Assembly (NCBI GenBank): GCA_949152475.1
Contig: OX424561.1
Span: 20,268,481-20,332,480, forward strand
Length of the DNA stretch: 64,000 nucleotides
Reading direction: 5' to 3'
Source of the DNA: Terebella lapidaria
Lineage: Eukaryota; Annelida; Polychaeta; Terebellida; Terebellidae
Shown: piece by piece, positions 12,601 to 24,600 of the stretch
Layout: every line of letters begins with the position of its first letter
How positions within the stretch are numbered: the first letter of the stretch is position 1
The notes under the pieces: model-generated
Seen by the model: only the letters and a program-made list of their open reading frames with translations
The model's database searches: none
What the model was told of the DNA's origin: nothing
Program-made: the position numbers and the translations under genes

Positions 12601-15600
12601 TTGGTACCGGTGCCATGGACGAACGTCCATGCCCGAAGTGTCTGGTCAATACCCTCCGAGGAGGGGAGAAACACAGTGTGTGTTTCGACTGTTTAGACCA
12701 TGGCCCGGTATCTATGGAGGATTTGAGGTGTGATCTGTGTCGTTTCTGGCGTCCCTCTTCCTTCGTGCAGGCGACTGCAAAGTATTCCGAAGCCTCGTTG
12801 GCTCGTCGGGATGCTTTGAGGCTTGCGGAAGCTTCGGCTCCGCAAGTCCGCCAGTCGCCCATGGAGGTGGAGACTCCGCCTGTGACGGCACAGATTGCGT
12901 CCGGTGTTAGCCAGCCCCTGGGGCTAACACAGGACATGGTCAACGCGGCTGTGCAATCTTTCTTTGCACAGTCGTTATCGTCCCTTCAGGGTCCCCTCCT
13001 GCCGGGTCTCTCTTCCCTGCTTGGACAGGGAGTCCCGGCCGGTTCTTCGGCTGCCCCTTCGTCGCAGGGAGAGCTTGCTCCCCCTGCTGGCAAGAAGTCG
13101 AAATCTTCTAAGAAGAAGGTTTCAGTTCTTGCCAAGGCGAAAGCAGCCAAGGAACCGCACTCCACCTTCGTCGTCCCTCAGGGGCCGATCGAGGTGGAGG
13201 GGTCCGTAGTCTCTTCCCCCGGGCCTTCCAAGAAGAGGAAGCGTGCTTCCTCTAAGCGCCGTGGTGCTGAGACCACATCGATTTTCGATGTGGCTCAGGC
13301 TTCGTCCGACCTCTCGGTGGGCGACGATCAGGCTTCGGGCTTCGATCGGCGGGGCAGCTTGGATGGCTCATTCGGGTCCTCGGTCTCGAGGTTCGAGGGG
13401 GGAGAGTTCCCCTTGTTTGGGGGTGAGGCTCTCGATCGTTCGTGCGATCGGGAGTCTTCACTTGGCGGTCGTGCTCCTGGTCCTCGATCAGGGCACGATC
13501 GGGCGGGTGGTGCTGGGGTCGTTCCTCAGGGCCACTCAAGTCCTGTGTACGCGGATGTAAGTCGCCGGACGGGCGCGATCGCTGAGCAGGCATTCCCTCG
13601 CCCGTCCTTTGATGTACCCTTGGGGTCATCGAGGTCTTCGATCGGACCTGTGAGGTCCAACGATCGGGGGGGTCGAGTGGAAGCTGATCAGGAGTCGTCC
13701 TCCTCGGAGGATGAGACTTCCGATCAGGCCGGGGGTTCTAACTTCCGGTGGGCTTTGGAGTCGGTCGCAAGGCGAATGGACTTGCCGATCGATGCTCCAG
13801 GGCCCTCACGGGGAACCGGTAGGTTCGCGTCGGCGCCAGTTCGTCGGCCGATCCGGCTCCCTGTGGCTCCCGCGTTGGTCAAGTCCTTCGACAAGATCAA
13901 CAAGGGAGTTATGGCTAAGAAGGATGTGGCTCGTACGGAGTCGACATTCCCGACCAGCCGTGTTCGACCTGAGTCGATCGACACCTATCGGACTGTAGAG
14001 TCCGAGGGTGGACATCAGACTTCCGTCCCGGTCGAAGACCCTAACCTTCACCTGCTTTCCCGGAAGCAGGGTACGGTCTGGTCAGCTTATGTGAAAAAGG
14101 CTCGCCTTTCTCACTGGCAGACGCTGTCTCATCAATTGATGGGGCAGCTCTCGTTGACAGATCACCTGACCACCTTGGTGCAGGAGTTTGTGGACGAGGC
14201 GGATCTGGAGGAGGGGAGTCGCGCCAACATTCATGCAGCACTCGGCGTCTTGGCCGGAGTGGTCCATGCTGCTGAGCGTGACAGTGCGCACCTGGGCGCA
14301 CAATTGGATCTCACCATGCGTGATGCCGATCTCCGTCTGCTTGACGTGTCCGCTACGGACGTCGCTGAGCTACGTGGGAGGCCGCTGTTCTCAGGCTATA
14401 CCTACGCCAACCTCTCTCGATCGGATATTTCCGTCATGCGGGAACATCTCCGGGATGAGGCTATGGCCAAGGCTTTGCTTGGGAAGTCGGCGGGGTCTGG
14501 GACAGGCAAGAAGACCAAGGGTCAGAAGCCTGCCCAGCCTCAGGCACCACATGCACCCGCTTCTACGCAGCCGCCCTTTCGTGGGGCGCAGCCTCCTCCT
14601 CCCCGGGGGGATGGCAAGCGCGGAGGCAAAGGGGGTGAACGCTTCAAGGGCAAAGGGAAAGCTTCTGGTAAGAAGTGACTCGTTGCGGGAAAGCGTAGGC
14701 TCTGTGGAAGGTTCAGTTCTGTCGGAATTCGATCTTCCACAACCTGGTCCAGTCGGGGGACGCCTGGCTCAGTTCGTCCAGAACTGGAGCGATCTGGCGT
14801 CGTCAGACAATTCAGTCGTGGCATGGGTGAAGTTCGGTCTCACCTTCAGATGGGAGGCTGGAAAACCACCGATCAGACCCAAAGCGTGGTTCTTCCCTGT
14901 GCCCGGCGATCGGGAAAAGTTTCAGCTTCTGCAGCACGAGGTGCAGCAGTTGCTAGAGAAACGTGCGATCGAGGTGGTCAAGGACGAGAGAGGATTCTAT
15001 TCTCTCATCTTTCTAGTGCCGAAAAAGACAGGCGGGTGGCGTCCCGTTTTCGATCTGTCAAACCTCAACAAATTCCTGATCATACCCAGGTTCAAGATGG
15101 AGTCGGCGCTTTCCGTCCAGAAAGCTCTGTCCAAGGGGAAGTGGGCAGTCAGTATCGACGTCAAGGACGCGTACTTACATGTGCCAATACACCCAGCCGA
15201 TCGGCGATACCTCAAGTTCGCCTTCGAAGGTTCGGTGTATCAGTTCAGGGTACTTCCTTTTGGAGTAGCCACCGCCCCTTACGTGTTCACCCGTATCGTA
15301 AGGACGATGGCAGCCAGGTTTCGATCGGTCGGAATTCAATTCCACCATTATATCGACGATTGGTTAATCATAGCCGACTCCCCGTCTCAGGCTATAGAGC
15401 AATCCGGGTTCGTCCTCAGGTTGGCGACCAGCCTCGGCTGGATCCCCAATTGGGCGAAGTCTCATCTGTCCCCGACACAGAGGTTCGAGTATGTCGGGGT
15501 AGATTACGATCTAGAGCGAGGAGTAGCTCTTCCTCCGCGGAAGAGAGTTCTCAAGGCGATTGCGGCGATGGAGGTCGCGCTGACCCAGTCGTCGATCACA

Positions 15601-18600
15601 GCTCGACAGTTTCTGTCCATCATCGGTCTGTTGGCGTCGATGGAGAAACAGGTACCGTTCGGCAGGTGCTTCCTCAGACCCATTCAATGGTGTCTAGCGT
15701 TGCAATGGCGGATCCTCACCGATCGACTAGACCAAGTCGTATCGGTGGACGATCGTGCTCGGGAAGCAATGCATTGGTGGCGGGACCATCGGAATCTTTT
15801 CCGAGGGATGCCACTCGCGGAGTATCTGCCCGATCGGACCTTCTTCACCGATGCGTCAGAATTGGCTTGGGGAGCTCATATGGACGAGCACGAACTCTCG
15901 GCTGTGTGGAACACGAGCGAGAGGGCGTTGCACATCAATGTCCTAGAGCTGCGAGCGGTGAGACGTGCGTTCGAGATCTGGGGGCCTCAGAGTCCCCCAG
16001 GGACGAAGTGGTTGGTCTTCACAGACAACAGCACAGTAGTGGCGCACATAAACAAACAAGGTGGAACTCGGTCGAGTCAGCTTTGTTTGGAGGCCGAGTG
16101 TCTGATCAGGTTTGCCTTCAAGTACCGTCTGTTTATCAGGGCGAGGCACCTGCCGGGTCACAGGAATGTCCTAGCGGACGCTCTGTCGAGACCGGACAAG
16201 ATCATAGGCACGGAGTGGAGTCTGCATCCGGGGGTGTTTCGGCGCGTTTGTCAGGCGTTCGGGACACCGAACATAGACCTGTTCGCAACCTCTCGGAATC
16301 ACAAGCTCCCGGTCTACTTCTCACCTCTGCCAGAGAGCGAGGCACTGGCTGTGGACGCGATGTCTCAGTCGTGGGACGGGATGTTCGGGTATGCGTACCC
16401 GCCAACTCGGTTCCTAACAGAAGTGCTGCACAAAGTAGCCAGGTCTCAGTGCGAGATTCTGTTGGTGGCGCCATGCTGGCCGATGCAGGCGTGGTTCCCT
16501 CTGCTACTGTCCCTCCTGATCGATGTACCACGTGTTCTCCCGATCGAGGACAGGTTGCTGAAGCAACCGGGGCGGGATATATTTCACGATTCCGTCCACG
16601 TGCTCAAATTACACGTCTGGAGGCTATCGAGCGATCCTTCCAGGAGGCAGGATTTTCTCAGCAGGTGTCCATACATCTCGCGAGAAAGAATAGGAGATCC
16701 TCCTCTAAAACGTATGAGGCTAAATGGAGAGTATTCGTACGTTGGTGTAACGGAAGGCGCATTGATCCGCTCTCTGCCCCTCTGAATGCAGTGCTAGACT
16801 TTCTCTGCTATCTCTTTGATAGGCTTAATTTGAAGCCTACTACGATCGAGGGATACAGGTCCATGCTGGGCCCTGTATTCCGTGCTAGGGGGATCGATTT
16901 AACTAATAATCGTATCCTTGCTGATCTCTTGGCGTCCTTTAGGACGCAAAGGCCACGTGGAGTTCCTACTCTACCGGATTGGGACATGGCTTTTGTGCTA
17001 TATTGTCTTACTAAAGCACCTTGGGAGCCTCTCAAGGAAGTTTCCTTGCAGAGGTTAACTCTTAAGACTTTCCTGCTAGTTATGCTAGCAAGTGGTCGAA
17101 GACGCTCAGATGTCGCGGCGATCGACGTATCGCGAGTCGCATTTGGCGCGGATGGGTCCGTTTCCTTATACCCAGTACGTGATTTTATGCCTAAAACACG
17201 TGCTGCAGTTGAGGGCGGGAAAGCGTTCTCCCCTATCGTAATTCCGTCACTGGGCGGTTACGTAGGACGGAATGAACCGGACGCTCTATTGTGTCCGGTA
17301 AGAGCGCTGAAAATCTACATCGATCGTACCAGATCGATCAGGAAAGATCGCAAGCGATTATTTATTTCCTATCAGCCTAACAGGGCTACGGATATCTCCA
17401 CAGCTACACTATCCCGATGGGTGAAGGTTGTAGTGAGGACTGTCTATGCGGAATCAGGTGCTGACGATCGAGTCACTTACAAAATATCGTCCCACCAAAT
17501 CCGACACATCTCGATGTCTTTGGCGGCCAGGTCGAATATTCCGTTGGAATATATCGTGAGGGCTGGAATGTGGACTAATTCTACGACATTCATCGGGTTC
17601 TATCTGTCCAATGCTGCCGAACTTCAGGACCAGTCGTCCAGATTTAGACTGGGTCCGCTGGTCGTAGCGCAAGCTGTTGTTTGAACCAGCTGGACAGAAA
17701 AGTCTTGGTTTTAATGTGCACGTGTATATAAGCAACACTTTGTGTTTGTGTTTGAGTTTCTTTTGTTACGGTCTCAAGTAGAGTTCCGTTTTCCACCGAT
17801 GGGTGAAGAAGAAATTCGTGCATGTCGGAGGCAAGCGATCGCACCGCTAGGTGAGTATCTTTATTATATTACTAAAGATATATCGAAAATGTAGCATTTT
17901 AGCGATTCGCTTGAAATCAAGACTATCGTCTGTTTTCATGACTCTCTAGCACTACTGCTCCACCGCCTATCCTTTGATTCTAAGGAGCATGTAGTAGTTT
18001 AGATTGGTGATGTATAAAATAAACTTCCCAAATTTTAATTGTAAATTTGCCGTTTATTGTTATTACTCACCTCTAAACTACTACAGTAAAGGCCCTCCCA
18101 TCCATCCCCGCCAGTTGTGTGCTAGGGGCTTCCTTTTGTCGTTTTTTGGACAGAAAAGTGAAGCTTCTGCGCAGCTGCGCGCGCATATGCGCGGCGGTTT
18201 TGGCGGCAAAAGGAGCGCTCGAGTCATGCAGGCAGACGATCGTGCCTTGCTTTCAGTACGCGAATTTCTATCCAGAACGATCCAAAGGATCGAAAAGGAG
18301 CATGTAGTAGTTTAGAGGTGAGTAATAACAATAAACGGCAAATTTACAATTAAAATTTGGGAAGTTATTGATATAAACACCGTTTTTGAGAAAAAAATGC
18401 ATATTTGAATTTTCGGCCGAACTAACAGAATTCCAGTTTAGCAGCTCAACTCCCGATGTTATGTTACTAAATCCCATAAAAGTTAATTATATATCATATT
18501 TTTGAAGATTTGATACCAGATTGATGATGATTTGCTTATTTTTGCTTGTGTAGCTGACCCTTTCATGTCATTTCGGTCCAATATTTGGGATGTAATTAAT

Positions 18601-21600
18601 ATTTGTAATTCCATGTGGCGCACATAATTCGTGGTTCTTTACAACAAAACTGCATCCTGGCTCTTAAGTACCTCAACCACTGTAGTATATGATAACATTA
18701 GCACCTGACACCAAAATTTGTAGCATCCACGATGAAATAACGTATTGATGGGCCAATTCCTTTTTTACGTTTTTACAATGGAACGAAGTCAGTTATTGGC
18801 TCATAAATCCAAAGTGATATAACTTGCACCCTTGAAACTTTGTACACATGTTATCTAGATCATAATCTATCACGATTTATTATCAGATGGTAGTGACACC
18901 AGGATCGCCTACTATTCAGGCATGACAACACCAATGATATTGCGTCATATCCGTTACAGTCAGAGAATTCCCTATTTTGAAAACGGGGGATGCCTTTGAT
19001 CCCCCGCAGAATGGTGGGGGATATTTTGCTATGGCTGGTTGTTGACCCAGGCTGGTTGGCATTGCACACGAAGAGTTTCAAGACCACGGCACGCACAGAA
19101 CGGCTCTGATGGCGAACGATATATATGGGTTGTCAGGCATGAAAATCAGTCGTTTTAAGGGGGTACCCTCAGAATTCGAGCTGTAGCAAAAAATCCAATT
19201 TATCAACATATATTTTCCTTACTATAGTGAGATCAGGAAATGAATTGGCTATCTTTGTATATAAGCTGCTAAGGTTTATCTTGTTCTGGGACGGAGCTAT
19301 GGAGACTTGAATTTGGGCTTTTTATCATTGTTTTGTATGGCCGAAGGAATTAGTGAAATCTGTCCTTAACTTTTACCACATTTACGTGCATATGCCGTTG
19401 CATGTAAAATAAATCATCTGGTATTTTTCTCTATAGTCATTATTGAGATTTCACCTTACGTGTCCGAAAACTATATGGATTACTCTACGTACACTTTTTA
19501 GGAAGAGCAGGGCTCTTCCTCTATGATGTTGGTTTTTTTTGGATTTTTGAATTTTTTCTTTTGTTTACATTCTTGAAAGTGCCACTTGGAACCACAACAG
19601 GCTATTCAACTGTGGCTAATTGGGAGGGCCCGGGGCCCGTTGGGAGGAAAATGACGCCCGTGTACCTAATCATGGTTAATGTAATAAGTTATTAGCGATA
19701 ATAATCCCAGGAGACGTGTGTTCCGACCGTTTTTGTTTATTTTATACATCACCAATCTAAACTACTACATGCTCCTTTTCGATCCTTTGGATCGTTCTGG
19801 ATAGAAATTCGCGTACTGAAAGCAAGGCACGATCGTCTGCCTGCATGACTCGAGCGCTCCTTTTGCCGCCAAAACCGCCGCGCATATGCGCGCGCAGCTG
19901 CGCAGAAGCTTCACTTTTCTGTCCACCGCCATTTTTGCTTGGCAGCTTTGGATTTTGGTTCCCGGTGAATTCGTAGAATTTAGTCTGCAAACTAGACTTT
20001 TGCGATATATTCTTACGGAATTTCACCTGCCACGTTCATAGACATCGTTTTGTGTCTATTTGGATAAGTATCGGTCGATAGTTTGTTACTTGCTAGATCG
20101 TCAGCGATTTGTATAGCCAGTTCACCCTATTATCGTCCATCCGTCGTACTTGATAGTGTACTTGTTGTTTACATCTATCAATAGTTCTACGTTAATTTTC
20201 TACTGTATATATTGTGTATACGTATACTGTAGTTTATATATTCGTAGTCCTCTTAGGGTTCTTTTTTCAGCGCGGTCTCAGGTTTGCATATATTGCCCGC
20301 CCTGTTACTGTGTGTGGTTAGTTCCCTTGTGTGATCATGACTTCACAATCCTCCCTTGGTACCGGTGCCATGGACGAACGTCCATGCCCGAAGTGTCTGG
20401 TCAATACCCTCCGAGGAGGGGAGAAACACAGTGTGTGTTTCGACTGCTTAGACCATGGCCCGGTATCTATGGAGGATTTGAGGTGTGATCTGTGTCGTTT
20501 CTGGCGTCCCTCTTCCTTCGTGCAGGCGACTGCAAAGTATTCCGAAGCCTCGTTGGCTCGTCGGGATGCTTTGAGGCTTGCGGAAGCTTCGGCTCCGCAA
20601 GTCCGCCAGTCGCCCATGGAGGTGGAGACTCCGCCTGTGACGGCACAGATTGCGTCCGGTGTTAGCCAGCCCCTGGGGCTAACACAGGACATGGTCAACG
20701 CGGCTGTGCAATCTTTCTTTGCACAGTCGTTATCGTCCTTTCAGGGTCCCCTCCTGCCGGGTCTCTCTTCCCTGCTTGGACAGGGAGTCCCGGCCGGTTC
20801 TTCGGCTGCCCCTTCGTCGCAGGGAGAGCTTGCTCCCCCTGCTGGCAAGAAGTCGAAATCTTCTAAGAAGAAGGTTTCAGTTCTTGCCAAGGCGAAAGCA
20901 GCCAAGGAACCGCACTCCACCTTCGTCGTCCCTCAGTCGGGGCCGATCGAGGTGGAGGGGTCCGTAGTCTCTTCCCCGGGGCCTTCCAAGAAGAGGAAGC
21001 GTGCTTCCTCTAAGCGCCGTGGTGCTGAGACCACATCGATTTTCGATGTGGCTCAGGCTTCGTCCGACCTCTCGGTGGGCGACGATCAGGCTTCGGGCTT
21101 CGATCGGCGGGGCAGCTTGGATGGCTCGTTCGGGTCCTCGGTCTCGAGGCTCGAGGGGGGAGAGTTCCCTTTGTTTGGGGGTGAGGCTCTCGATCGTTCG
21201 TGCGATCGGGAGTCTTCACTTGGCGGTCGTGCTCCTGGTCCTCGATCAGGGCACGATCGGGCGGGTGGTGCTGGGGTCGTTCCTCAGGGCCACTCAAGTC
21301 CTGTGTACGCGGATGTAAGTCGCCGGACGGGCGCGATCGCTGAGCAGGCATTCCCTCGCCCGTCCTTTGATGTACCCTTGGGGTCATCGAGGTCTTCGAT
21401 CGGACCTGTGAGGTCCAACGATCGGGGGGGTCGAGTGGAAGCTGATCAGGAGTCGTCCTCCTCGGAGGATGAGACTTCCGATCAGGCCGGGGGTTCTAAC
21501 TTCCGGTGGGCTTTGGAGTCGGTCGCAAGGCGAATGGACTTGCCGATCGATGCTCCAGGGCCCTCACGGGGAACCGGTAGGTTCGCGTCGGCGCCAGTTC

Positions 21601-24600
21601 GTCGGCCGATCCGGCTCCCTGTGGCTCCCGCGTTGGTCAAGTCCTTCGACAAGATCAACAAGGGAGTTACGGCTAAGAAGGATGTGGCTCGTACGGAGTC
21701 GACATTCCCGACTAGCCGTGTTCGACCTGAGTCGATCGACACCTATCGGACTGTAGAGTCCGAGGGTGGACATCAGACTTCCGTCCCGGTCGAAGACCCT
21801 AACCTTCACCTGCTTTCCCGGAAGCAGGGTACGGTCTGGTCAGCTTATGTGAAAAAGGCTCGCCTTTCTCACTGGCAGACGCTGTCTCATCAATTGATGG
21901 GGCAGCTCTCGTTGACAGATCACCTGACCACCTTGGTTCAGGAGTTTGTGGACGAGGCGGATCTGGAGGAGGGGAGTCGCGCCAATATACATGCAGCACT
22001 CGGCGTCTTGGCCGGAGTGGTCCATGCTGCTGAGCGTGACAGTGCGCACCTGGGCGCACAATTGGATCTCACCATGCGTGATGCTGATCTCCGTCTGCTT
22101 GACGTGTCCGCTACGGACGTCGCTGAGCTACGTGGGAGGCCGCTTTTCTCAGGCTATACCTACGCCAACCTCTCTCGATCGGATATTTCCGTCATGCGGG
22201 AACATCTCCGGGATGAGGCTATGGCCAAGGCTTTGCTTGGGAAGTCGGCGGGGTCTGGGACAGGCAAGAAGACCAAGGGTCAGAAGCCTGCCCAACCTCA
22301 GGCACCACATGCACCCGCTTCTACGCAGCCGCCCTTTCGTGGGGCGCAGCCTCCCCCTCCCCAGGGGGATGGCAAGCGCGGAGGCAAAGGGGGTGGACGC
22401 TTCAAGGGCAAAGGGAAAGCTTCTGGTAAGAAGTGACTCGTTGCGGGAAAGCGTAGGCTCTGTGGAAGGTTCAGTTCTATCGGAATTCGATCTTCCACAA
22501 CCTGGTCCAGTCGGGGGACGCCTGGCTCAGTTCGTCCAGAACTGGAGCGATCTGGCGTCGTCAGACAATTCAGTCGTGGCATGGGTGAAGTTCGGTCTCA
22601 CCTTCAGATGGGAGGCTGGAAAACCACCGATCAGACCCAAAGCGTGGTTCTTCCCTGTGCCCGGCGATCGGGAAAAGTTTCAGCTTCTGCAGCACGAGGT
22701 GCAGCAGTTGCTAGAGAAACGTGCGATCGAGGTGGTCAAGGACGAGAGAGGATTCTATTCTCTCATCTTCCTGGTCCCGAAAAAGACAGGCGGGTGGCGT
22801 CCCGTTTTCGATCTGTCAAACCTCAACAAATTCCTGATCATACCCAGGTTCAAGATGGAGTCGGCGCTTTCCGTCCAGAAAGCTCTGTCCAAGGGGAAGT
22901 GGGCAGTCAGTATCGACGTCAAGGACGCGTACTTACATGTGCCAATACACCCAGCCGATCGGCGATACCTCAAGTTCGCTTTCGAAGGTTCGGTGTATCA
23001 GTTCAGGGTACTTCCTTTTGGAGTAGCCACCGCCCCTTACGTGTTCACCCGTATCGTAAGGACGATGGCAGCCAGGTTTCGATCGGTTGGAATTCAATTC
23101 CACCATTATATCGACGATTGGTTAATCATAGCCGACTCCCCGTCTCAGGCTATACAGCAATCCGGGTTCGTCCTCAGGTTGGCGACCAGCCTCGGCTGGA
23201 TCCCCAATTGGGCGAAGTCTCATCTGTCCCCGACACAGAGGTTCGAGTATGTCGGGGTAGATTACGATCTAGAGCGAGGAGTAGCTCTTCCTCCGCGGAA
23301 GAGAGTTCTCAAGGCGATTGCGGCGATGGAGGTCGCGCTGACGCAGTCGTCCATCACAGCTCGACAGTTTCTGTCCATCATCGGTCTGTTGGCGTCGATG
23401 GAGAAACAGGTGCCGTTCGGCAGGTGCTTCCTCAGACCCATTCAATGGTGTCTAGCGTTGCAATGGCGGATCCTCACCGATCGACTAGACCAAGTCGTAT
23501 CGGTGGACGATCGTGCTCGGGAAGCAATGCATTGGTGGCGGGACCATCGGAATCTTTTCCGAGGGATGCCACTCGCGGAGTATCTGCCCGATCGGACCTT
23601 CTTCACCGATGCGTCAGAATTGGCTTGGGGAGCTCATATGGACGAGCACGAACTCTCTGCTGTGTGGAACACGAGCGAGAGGGCGTTGCACATCAATGTC
23701 CTAGAGCTGCGAGCGGTGAGACGTGCGTTCGAGATCTGGGGGCCTCAGAGTCCCCCAGGGACGAAGTGGTTGGTCTTCACAGACAACAGCACAGTAGTGG
23801 CGCACATAAACAAACAAGGTGGAACTCGGTCGAGTCAGCTTTGTTTGGAGGCCGAGTGTCTGATCAGGTTTGCCTTCAAGTACCGTCTGTTTATCAGGGC
23901 GAGGCACCTGCCGGGTCACAGGAATGTCCTAGCGGACGCTCTGTCGAGACCGGACAAGATCATAGGCACGGAGTGGAGTCTGCATCCGGGGGTGTTTCGG
24001 CGCGTTTGTCAGGCGTTCGGGACACCGAACATAGACCTGTTCGCAACCTCTCGGAATCACAAGCTCCCGGTCTACTTCTCACCTCTGCCAGAGAGCGAGG
24101 CACTGGCTGTGGACGCGATGTCTCAGTCGTGGGACGGGATGTTCGGGTATGCGTACCCGCCAACTCGGTTCCTAACAGAAGTGCTGCACAAAGTAGCCAG
24201 GTCTCAGTGCGAGATTCTGTTGGTGGCGCCATGCTGGCCGATGCAGGCGTGGTTCCCCCTGCTACTGTCCCTCCTGATCGATGTACCACGGGTTCTCCCG
24301 ATCGAGGACAGGTTGCTGAAGCAACCGGGGCGGGATATATTTCACGATTCCGTCCACGTGCTCAAATTACACGTCTGGAGGCTATCGAGCGATCCTTCCA
24401 GGAGGCAGGATTTTCTCAGCAGGTGTCCGTACATCTCGCGAGAAAGAATAGGAGATCCTCCTCTAAAACGTATGAGGCTAAATGGAGAGTATTCGTACGT
24501 TGGTGTAACGGAAGGCGCATTGATCCGCTCTCTGCCCCTCTGAATGCAGTGCTAGACTTTCTCTGCTATCTCTTTGATAGGCTTAATTTGAAGCCTACTA

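Larger units (their letters stand above)
11981..18363 (+). mobile_element. DIRS-type tyrosine-recombinase retrotransposon, copy 1 (looks whole)
   Basis: The element has 168-bp inverted terminal repeats (12003-12170 and 18148-18315) and an internal complementary region (17982-18084) that joins the complements of both outer ends. It carries three long overlapping plus-strand frames: Gag-like, RT/RNase H/methyltransferase-like, and tyrosine recombinase. This is the DIRS layout; such elements replicate through a circle and integrate without target duplication. GTT stands at both edges (11981-11983 and 18364-18366). All frames look open, and divergence from copy 2 is about 1 percent by eye, so it is young. 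It lies in the same orientation as DNAL1. Confidence 0.93.
11245..19366. mobile_element. Element with 448-bp direct terminal repeats, hosting DIRS copy 1
   Basis: The outer flanks of the two direct repeats (up to 11244, and from 19367) are adjacent bases of the palindromic element's right arm, as its left arm at 8554-8580 shows. The whole block is therefore an insertion, with TTAA at both edges. After subtracting the DIRS element the interior is only about 840 bp (11693-11980 and 18367-18918) and shows no coding region. It may be a TRIM-like non-autonomous LTR element or an unclassified element. It looks old enough to have received the DIRS insertion, yet its terminal repeats remain almost identical. 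Confidence 0.6.
8463..19453. mobile_element. Long palindromic (foldback/MITE-like) element, split by two later insertions
   Basis: The left arm is 8463-8686 plus 10564-10742. The loop is about 10743-10921. The right arm is 10922-11241 plus 19367-19453. The right arm read in reverse complement follows the left arm nearly base for base, for example GAATTATGAACTGTGAGTTC at 8600, ATACATGAAGCTGTCAAT at 10585 and ATGCAACGGCATATGCACGT at 8518. Removing the two insertions gives about 1 kb with ~400-bp arms. No open frame is present. Short motifs TTTTCGGACAC or GTCCGAAAA recur near the ends and loop and also at 3830 and 4020. The exact termini and target duplication were not resolved. Confidence 0.75.

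Noticed and set aside
12563-14303. Several 70-126-aa antisense frames
   Set aside because: Shadows of the DIRS frames caused by GC-rich, stop-poor coding sequence; the same set recurs in copy 2.
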